Shown here: piece by piece, positions 10,208 to 18,800 of the stretch
How the letters are laid out: each line of letters begins with the position of its first letter
Numbering within the stretch: the first letter of the stretch is position 1
NCBI GenBank assembly: GCA_015680685.1
Contig: MNCI01001065.1
Coordinates: 721,691 to 785,690, forward strand
From: Gnetum montanum
Taxonomy: Eukaryota > Streptophyta > Gnetopsida > Gnetales > Gnetaceae
Direction: 5' to 3'
Length of the DNA stretch: 64,000 bases
Made by a program: the position numbers and the translations under genes
Notes under the pieces: model-generated
The model's input: only the letters and a program-made list of their open reading frames with translations
What the model was told of the DNA's origin: nothing
Databases searched by the model: none

Positions 10208-12342
10208 TGGCGAAACTACAACGCCTCGGTGGACCCACATGAATTTTTGAAGAATGGGTTGAAAAAACTAAAAATGCAAATTAAAAAAATCGGCTCTGCA
10301 CAGAAATACAGTTTCAGAACCGGCCGCAGCCAGATCCAGAATAAATTGCAAAATATTCAGGCGATGCAGGAGCACGGGGCAGACCACGCTGGGGAGGAAC
10401 TCGCCTTGCAGGCCGAGCTGCAGCTTCTGCACCTTGAGGAAGAGGAGTACTGGCGCCAACGGGGCCGTGTGCAGTGGCTCCAGGCGGGGGATCGGCATAC
10501 TAAATTCTTCTTTTCTGCAGCAAAGGAGCACCGCGGCGCCCGCCATGGCTCGTTGCAACGCCTTTTACAGGGCGATCTGCACTCCGGCGCCAACAACATC
10601 CTGAACTACTGGCAGCAGGTCTGGGAGTGGCAGCCAACGGAACCGATTTCGGCTCCTGCAAAATACTTGACCAAACGGATAATTTCCGGCTCCTGCAACC
10701 TTTTTCACGCCAGGAACTCCATGATGCGCTCCAAAACATGCCGGCTGACAAGGCGCCTGGTCCCGATGGCTGGCCCATTGAGCTGTTCCAGGTTTTCGAG
10801 GGCATTCTCGGGACTAACCTGCTGGACGCTTTCAACCACATGCTGGCATGGCTTCAGATCCGCAGAGAGATTAATTGCTCACGTGTGGTTTTGCTGCCAA
10901 AAACAGAAAATCCCACTTCCCCTGGCCATTTCCGCCCCATTGGCGTCTGTAACTGCCTGCTGCGGCTGTTTTCTTGCCTGCTCGTGGCCAGGCTGCGTCC
11001 TCTCATGACGCGCCTCGTGGGTACACAACAGGCTGCCTTTCTGAAAGGGCGTCATCTCCAGGATCAGGTTCTCCTGCTCCAAGAAATTCAGCACTCCCTA
11101 CGTGCGGCCAGATTACCAGGCCTTTACATCAAGTTGGACATCGCTAAGGCCTACGATTCCGTCAGTTGGGCCACCCTGCGATCTGTGCTGCACGCTAAAG
11201 GCTTTGACAGAGCCTTTATTGACCTCTGCCTGCAGATCCAACAAAGGGGGCGGTATTCTTTGGACATTGATGGGTAGTTATGGGGCTTCCATCGAACTGG
11301 GCGCGGGCTTCGCCAGGGAGACCGTCTCTCGCCCCTGCTCTTTCTGATGCTGATGGACCTCCTGCACATGTATTGCAGGGAGGAAGTGGTCCAGGGGTTA
11401 AACGTTTACGGCATCCCGTGCATTTCGGGTGGTACCGCAGGCCAAGGCAATCCTGAAGGCGCTAGATCGGATGCGCTAGGAGGTGGGCCTGGCACCCAAC
11501 CCCGAAAAATCAGCCCTCTACTTTACCCACACGCATCCGTTGGTCCGCAGCAAGGTTATTCAAATCCTTGGAATTCTTCCGGGGGGGGCAGCTGACAAAT
11601 ATCTGGGCATTCCTATGCACAACTGGCAGCGACAGCAAACCTGGCAACCGCTTATTGAGAGAATCCAGAAACGCGTCGCGCGCTGGACAAACAATTTCCT
11701 GTCCCGCAAAGGTAAGATGGTGCTGGCGTCCGTGGTCTTAGGGGCCATGGTCAGGTTTGTTGCCTCTGTGGCCTCCCCGCCCTTGGGTGTCGCCACTAAG
11801 ATTGACCAGATAATTCGCGATTTTGTTTGGTCTGGGGAAAAGGGGGAAAGCGGATGCACCTGGTTGCCTGGATGAAAATCGCTCGGCCCCGATCTGCAGG
11901 GGGGATCGGCCTCCTTCCCTTCACCCTTGAGGTGTCCCTCGGGCGTCATAGGCTCCTTCAGCGCCTGTATATCGAAAACGAGGATCCCTCCCTTTGGGCG
12001 CAAGTTATGAGAAGGAAATACAGGCCCTGGACGTCCGTCAATTCCGACTCCCACATTTGGCAGCAGCTCTGCGGGCACGCCAGATCGCTGGGCAATGCTG
12101 AAGTGCTCTCTCTCCACCCACGGCAGCTACTGCAGAAGTGGTTTCCAGCCGATCCGCGCTGGATGAAACTGTGGAGGGGCATCCTCCCGGAGAAAATAAA
12201 AGCCTTCGGGTGGCTGATCCTTCATCAGGCCCTCCCTGTTCACGTCGTCCTGCAGTCTCGAGGGCTGGATATCAATACCCAGTGCCCTCTGTGTCACCAG
12301 CAGGCAGAAACTTTGAAGCACTTCGTGCACGATTGCCCGTGA
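10208..12342 (+). pseudogene. LINE reverse transcriptase and zf-RVT, YADD lost
   Basis: The N-terminal RT block reads ADKAPGPDGWPIELF and is followed by FRPIGVCN, QAAFLKGRHLQDQ, IKLDIAKAYDSVSW and GLRQGDRLSPLLF. A TAG stop lies at 11275. Between about 11400 and 11470 the sequence skips from VYGIPC to the ALDRMR region, so the F/Y-ADD catalytic block is missing, apparently by a small deletion that also shifts frame. The C-terminal zinc domain is clear at 12160-12342: LWRGILPEKIKAFGW, then CPLCHQQAETLKHFVHDC. Confidence 0.85.
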
Positions 12343-13052
12343 CCACGCAAGTGTGGCGAATGGCCGGACTTCATACCCCTGAATTCTCCGGGAATTCGGC
12401 TACGCTGGCGGCCCTCTGAATCCTATGGCGGGCCAGGAATGATCACATTTTCAAGGGAGCGTCTCTCCCTTCCTGAGCGTCCTCTCTAACAGGATATGCA
12501 AGTTTTGGCAGGAAATCACCTCCGCTATGGTGCCGCTACAATCGCAAACACAGCGGGTCTTGGAGAGACTGCGGTCTAGGACCACCCCCCACGTCGTGAA
12601 CCAGAGCCCGATGCCCCAAGGGCCGAATCTGGAGGAGGAGAGGCACGAGCAACAAGGGGGGGTCACTGTTGTTCCAGGGGAACAAAGCCCGAGCTTTCCC
12701 GCGCGGGATTGGATGGAGAGCATCCCCAACAAGCGAACGACCGGCATCGCCCAAATAATTGCAGAAAACCGGCGCCGCCGCGCTGCCGGACCCGACCAAA
12801 CCAGCACTGGCAGCGGTATCTAATTCTCCGGCCGCTGCTGACGCGGGTTGACAGGGCGCCCGGGGTGAGGTTTCCTTGCTGCGGCTTGTTTTTCTGGTCC
12901 TTGGTGGGTGGATCGTCTTTGGGTGGTCGTGTGTCCTTGACGGGAATTTCTTGACGGGAATTTCCTGACCTGGCGTGGGGCCAGCGGCCCTGGCCCGAGC
13001 TGTACCATGTACCGCTTCTTTTTTTGATATGAAAATTCGCCCGACCTTTCTT
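12343..13052 (+). other. LINE C-terminal tail and 3' untranslated region
   Basis: After the zf-RVT stop the frame still carries a tail typical of plant LINEs (ILWRARNDHIFKG near 12420-12460), broken by stops. From about 12830 the sequence is non-coding and includes a short tandem of TTGACGGGAATTTC at about 12938-12967. It ends CCGACCTTTCTT directly before the poly(A). Confidence 0.6.
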
Positions 13053-13065
13053 AAAAAAAAAAAAA
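13053..13065 (+). other. Poly(A) tail of the LINE
   Basis: Thirteen consecutive A residues mark the 3' end of the retrotransposed RNA. The sequence returns at once to the AT-rich background. Confidence 0.85.
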
Positions 13066-13415
13066 GAGAGATTTTCAAAATAAGCTATGGAGCATGGTTA
13101 TTATTAAAAGAAATTATTCTAAAGGTAAGTGCTATGGAAGCAACTCATGGATTTATTTTTATTACAACATAAATAAAAGTAGTTTTATTGCACAAGTTAG
13201 GTATCACTTACCTTGAATTGGAAAAAAAGAACAAATTGTGGTATGTAAAAGAATGTCAAAATTTGAAGGAGAAAACCTTGTAAGATAGTTCAAACATTTT
13301 GAAAAGATGCATGTAAATAAAATCATGTGCATACAAATGCTAATCATTTAGTATCAAACACTAGTATAGAGAAAATGTTTGATGTTTCAAATAGAAAAAT
13401 GGGAATGCAATCATA

Positions 13416-14342
13416 GGAAGACTTTTTTATGCTTATGGCATACCTTTTAACATTGCTAAATCTCCTTATTGGAAATAAGTTGTACAAATGATAAATTTTG
13501 CTCCAAAGGGTTATGTTTTACCTAGTTATGAAAAGATTAGAATAACTTTGTTAAGTGACGAAAAATCTTGAATGGAAGAAAATTTAAGATACATAAAGGG
13601 TTGTTTGTCTACAATAGGTATGTTTATTTTATCAGATAGATGGAGAAATATCAATAATAAACCACTTACTAATATTCTTGCATCATATTTAAAAAGTATT
13701 ATATTTATAAAGTTACATGATACCTAGGAAAATGTTACAAATGTTGCATATTTAATGGAATTATTTCATGCGGTGATAAATATTATGGGTAAAGATAATA
13801 TTCTGTAGATTATCACAGATAGTGCTTCAAATAATATGTTGGTAAGAAAAATGATAGAGGATGAATTTTCAAGTATATTTTGGACTCCTTGTGTAACACA
13901 TTACTTGAATTTATTACTTAAAGATATTATTGTAGATGTTTAATAGATATCAGAAGTTATAAATAATGCTAAAAAAGTTCAATAGTTTATTATGAACCAT
14001 TCATTTATAGTTTATTGTAGAATTTTTAATGAAATTTTATTTATTTTGATTAAATATTCTAGAACCTTTTTATGTATTAAAGGTATTAATTTAGAAAACT
14101 TTATTAGCATAGATACGTAGTAGACTAAGTAGACTTAGTACTTAAAGGCTTAAGATATAGTTCATGTCAATTCAAACATCAAGTTATTATCTTAGTCTTC
14201 TCCAACTTACAAATCAAGTCCTCATCAAATGTGGGACTATGAAGGATCTATAGATGATAGACATGATGAGTTTCCTATAGAAGTTTTAGATTCTAATTTT
14301 GAGAAAGTGTTTGATAGTGCTAAAAATAAAAAGCACTTTTAA
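13416..14342 (+). pseudogene. hAT/DUF659-type transposase pseudogene
   Basis: One plus-strand frame, interrupted by several TAG/TAA/TGA codons, reads GRLFYAYGIPFNIAKSPYW, then GYVLPSYEKIRITLL, LSDRWRNINNKPLTNIL, IITDSASNNML and FWTPCVTHYLNLLL. These are the ordered blocks of DUF659, the RNase H-like core of hAT-like transposases. An acidic stretch at about 14200-14340 corresponds to the region after the core. The BED zinc finger and the C-terminal dimerisation domain are not visible. The LINE just upstream may have separated the 5' end, but this is unproven. Confidence 0.8.
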
Positions 14343-15139
14343 AAAATTGAGTATTAAGCTATTTTCATCATTAAGTAGCATACAATACATGAAATGCTAT
14401 GAAGTTATTTTGTGATCTTTGTTAAAACTCTTATCAATATTAAATAACATACAATATATGACCTTTTATAAAGTTACTCTATGATAGGTTAATAAGTGAT
14501 CTCCTTTTTTCCCGGGTTAAATATAGCTCCACATTTTCTGATCAAAAATTAACATCATTAGAATAATGTGTTATATATGTTATTATGCAAATATCTTTCC
14601 TTTATTATGATAGAAAGCTTTGCATCTAATAAAATTTATTATTAAAATTTCACTTATATTATTCCTAATTTATATAACATATTATTTTTAAATGGTTTCT
14701 TGTACGCAACCTTTCACCTTGCCATTTTCGTCACATTGTAGGTGCAAATGCTACCTCATTACCTATTTTTGTTAACTATGATTAATATTTAAAAATAAAA
14801 AAATAGACTCCTTTGATTTTTTTAAAAAATATTTCAACGTCGTTTATGAAGTTGAAGTAGACAGAAATTTTGTTAAGTGCATCGAGTATAACAACTTAAT
14901 AAAACGTTGGAACTTTTCGCACTGACTTCTATTTAAAACTTTGAAATTTTCAGATTCAAAAATGAACTCGCAACACTAAAGCAAATACGCTCTGTAATGT
15001 AAAGTAATAAACTTGCTTGTAGTATTATTTTATCAACTTCTTACCCAAACGCCAAAAGCCAGGGAATTGATAATTTGCACATAAAAGTGCATAACCTCTT
15101 TAATGCTCAGTTTTATAAAAAAAATACATTTACCAGATA
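14343..15139. other. Intergenic AT-rich sequence, 3' flank of the NLR
   Basis: No coding or repeat structure is seen apart from simple AT-rich sequence. The NLR transcript would end here on the minus strand. I could not assign its polyadenylation site with confidence. Confidence 0.5.
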
Positions 15140-15844
15140 TCACTCGTATATGCATTTTACATTTAAATCAGCATTTTCCAGCTCTTGCCATCTTTGAATA
15201 AGGCGTGGACAGTTGTCGATGTAAAGGAATTGGAGTGACTTCATGTTTGTAAGCACGTCCATCCAATTTGGCTCCAACTCAGAGCAATCATTCAGATCTA
15301 ATATTTGTAGAGATGGAAGAGAGTGAAATGTTGCACCTAACCTCTTTAGATTTCTGCAGCCCCACAAGGACAGAAACTTAAGAGACACCAATCTCCCGAT
15401 GTTTCCTGGAAGCTCTTCCAGGCTCTCACACATGGAAAGATTCAGTGACTGTAACAACGAAAGGTTCTCCAAGCCCAAAGGCAGTCGTACAACTTTCCTG
15501 CACCCTCCGACTGTTAATCTTTTCAATAAAACACACCCGCCAATACTCTCCGGAACTTCTCTTAATGCAATGTTACGGATTGATAAAATCTGGAGATGCG
15601 GGAGGGTATGGAGTTCATCAGGCAGCTGCACCAATTGCTCAGCGTTCCGCAAGGATAACTTTACCAAGGACTTCATATGTGATATGAGTCCTGCTGATAT
15701 TTCTCTCAAATATTCTCCTCCTAAAACTAAGTACTCTACATTTAACATCTGGGATACAGGCTCAACAATAACCAGCTTGTCGCTATCTGTTATTATGGAC
15801 TCGTGTTCAAAGAGGAGGCGTAAATCCTTCAAGTTGGATGGCAA
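15140..15844 (-). CDS. NLR exon 7: leucine-rich repeats and stop
   Basis: The acceptor is ACATAG|TTGCC and the first residues are LPSNLKDLRLLF, continuing the LRR register. Repeats of about 23-24 residues follow (MKSLVKLSLRNAEQLVQLP, LPHLQILSIRN, LLQSLNLSMCESLEELP, LVSLKFLSLWGCRNLKRL, LPSLQILDLNDCSELE, MKSLQFLYIDNCPRL). The frame ends at a stop at 15140-15142. There is no extra C-terminal domain. Confidence 0.9.
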   Translation of the reverse strand: MPSNLKDLRLLFEHESIITDSDKLVIVEPVSQMLNVEYLVLGGEYLREISAGLISHMKSLVKLSLRNAEQLVQLPDELHTLPHLQILSIRNIALREVPESIGGCVLLKRLTVGGCRKVVRLPLGLENLSLLQSLNLSMCESLEELPGNIGRLVSLKFLSLWGCRNLKRLGATFHSLPSLQILDLNDCSELEPNWMDVLTNMKSLQFLYIDNCPRLIQRWQELENADLNVKCIYE

Positions 15845-18800
15845 CTATGTATGTGCAGCAATTAAACAGCAGCAGCGTCAGTTAACATATATTTGAACTT
15901 TATACATGCTTAAATATTTCCAGAAACTTTGCTACGTAAATATTTGAAAGTTTGACCTGGTGTAAAAGCACGGTGCTGGTGGGCGCGTACATCAGGGTCC
16001 TCAGCTCTGGGCATTGCTTCCCATAAACAAGCGGTGGCTGCGATTTTGATGTCCCTGAATGCCAACAAAGAAGGTTGGGAAAAGCTTCCTTGCATTCACC
16101 TTCAATTTCAATGACAGTGTACCGATTATTATTTGTAGCATAATCCAGGGATAGAATTCGGAGGGAGGCGGACATGACGTCGAGCTTGTGAGATGGCAGG
16201 ATCAGCTTTTCTCTGTCTTCCACCTTCTCTTGCAAATAAATGCCTTTAATGTTGCGCAAATTCTGCAGCAGCAGCTTCAATTACGGCTATGGCTGTTACC
16301 CCACGAATACAATTTAATATTAAAGAAACGAAAAAGCAGATGATTGAAATTACATGAGAATCAGTCGACTCGAGCATAGATCGGAATTGCGAGACAGTGG
16401 CGATCCTGCTGGATTGCCCAATTCTTCGGCCCATTTCTAAGACCACGTCATGGACTTTTGCTTTTGCGTCAAAATCGTTATGTATCATCACTCCCGCGGT
16501 GTACTCCAGAGGCACTTTCTTTACGAGGGCCCTCCTTCGCAACACCTCCATGGTATGCTTTCCAAACGTGCGCTCCAGAAAACGCCAACCCCAAGGAGAA
16601 GAGGAAAAGCCGAAAGAGAAAGCGCACATGTCGAGAAAAGCATCTCGGCAGCATTGCTGCAGGCTATCAAATGCAAAAGAGAAGAATTCGATGCTCTGCC
16701 CACCAAAATGTTGCCCATCATCGTACCTGCGCTCGTCCCGAATCGCATTAAGAGCTTCTGCAACGTTATTCTCGTATCTTAAGTATCTTCCCACCATGGC
16801 TATAAGCAAAGGCATGCCTCTGCAGATGCTGAGCAAATATTGCAAATCGTGCTGACTAATTTGCTCTACCACATCGCTACCCATTTGTTTCTTCAACAAT
16901 GTCTCTGCATCTTTCTCCTCCAGCGACTCCACGCTGAAGAATTTCACGTCATTTCGATTTTTAACATCAACACCGTTGCGCACAGTTGCGTCTCGAGCAG
17001 TTAGAAGCAGCCTCAGCTTTCTTGAGCGGTCCAGGTCAGATGGTAGCAGTTTGCCAAGTTCAATCCCGTCCAGGACGTTGTCGATATAAACAAAACATGG
17101 CTCCTTCTCAAAGTATTTAAGCAGAAGATTTTGACCATCTGAGCTTGTGGATGGCTCCTCCGTTACCTGGTTTTCTGAGATTGCAGCTAAAATTTTTCGC
17201 TGTACCGCCATGGTATTGGGTTTACTTCCGGTGTTTTCGTAAAGGGCCGCCTTGGAGAATTTAAATCCTAATGCATCGTCTACCCTTGCATAGACAGCTT
17301 CAGCAAGTGTACTCTTCCCTATTCCTCCCAAGCCATGAAGAATAACAACCAGTACTTTCTTTGGACTTTCTAGTTCTAGCATTTCTACAATGCTTGTCAA
17401 CGTTTCTGATTGGATCACTGAAAAATAAGGAGAATGCTTTTAGGCGAAACTACTTACTAGTAGAGAATTTCTTCACAAGGAATAACATCAGTGTTTAATA
17501 TTTACGTAAAAAATAGAGTTTCCATAACTTGCCTGCATGGTGAGGGTAAAACTCCATTCTTGGCAATTGGAGAGGTTGATTGCTATCGTATACTCTGAGA
17601 ATAACGTGCAACATCAGGTGTCTGTGAGTCTTCTCAAGACGGCTTCGAATATCTTCCAACTGCCTCTTCTCTACATTTGCTCCAAAGAATCTGCAAAACC
17701 TTAAAATGTTAAGACACTACAACATCCAACTGGTTCGTTACAATCTAAAATAGGAATTAAAAAATTGAAAAAAAAAATATAATGTCACTCACTTGTACCA
17801 CCAGGAAGATTTGGCTTGGCAGAGGCACACAACCGCTCCTTCAACCACCAATTGGAGGGCCTCTTCCATTAAACTTGCAATATGTTTTTTCAACGTGCGT
17901 CTTTCCTTCAGAATCTGAAGGTATTCTGCCAATCGATACATCTCATCTAACACATCTAGACATTCTGCATTGTTTGCGGATACCATTTCAAATCTTTCGA
18001 GAACAAAAGCAACCGCGAGCAAGCCGGCAGCAACCCAATGGGCCTTTCCAATCCCATTTAGCACTATTTTCGCGACATCCATCACGGTAGCACTTTGCTC
18101 GTTGGATATCTGTGCGTAACTTAATTGTTAGCGGTTCAAATTTTTTTTTAAATAAAATTGGTTTTGCTTTTAGGATGGAAAAGGTATTGTTACTTTATCT
18201 GGATTTTAGTAAACAGGTGAAAAAAATGTGATATATAATATAAGATCTCTGATTCCAAATTTAAAATCTTTAATAATTTTGATTTAAGAATTGAAATGAA
18301 ATCACGATATAACATGATTATTTTATTTTTAAATATTTAATAATTCATTCCAAATTCCTAAAAGGTAATTTGACTGGCACAGGTACCCGTCATTGATTTT
18401 GCCAGTTTGTCAAACTGATCAAACTCTAATCCAAATTCAAAGGAAGGATTATCTTAAGAAAATGATCAATGTACCATCTATAGCTTTGCTGTTTTTAAAG
18501 CTTTTTATTTTTAAATCAGTTGCAATTGATTTGTAGTTTCAGGAAAATATTTTTAACTAAAAAAATCAATAAAAAAAAGTTTCAAAGAAGCAAAAAATAG
18601 TAAAATAAGGATATTGTAAACATAATTGAACTTGCAACTTCTTACATAGCAATTATCTTGTAAGTAAACTTATAAAGTTGTAGAAAAGCAAAGCTAATAG
18701 AAGGACTCATAGAAAATCTAAGTTAGTAGGCAACAAGGAATTATAGACAAATTTCATAGGAGGAATTCTAAAAATGGTGTAGTTTAATAGATCCAAAAGG

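Larger units (their letters stand above)
8010..13065 (+). mobile_element. Plant L1-type LINE, near full length, defective
   Basis: A sharp jump to GC-rich sequence begins near 8010 and ends in a poly(A) tail at 13053-13065. Between them lie ORF1 with a DUF4283-type domain, an apurinic endonuclease, a reverse transcriptase and a Cys/His zf-RVT domain, the standard order of plant LINEs. Stops, frameshifts and loss of the catalytic YADD block make it inactive. A 72-base gap (10136-10207) falls between endonuclease and RT. The 5' end is placed by composition only, and no target-site duplication was found. Confidence 0.85.
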
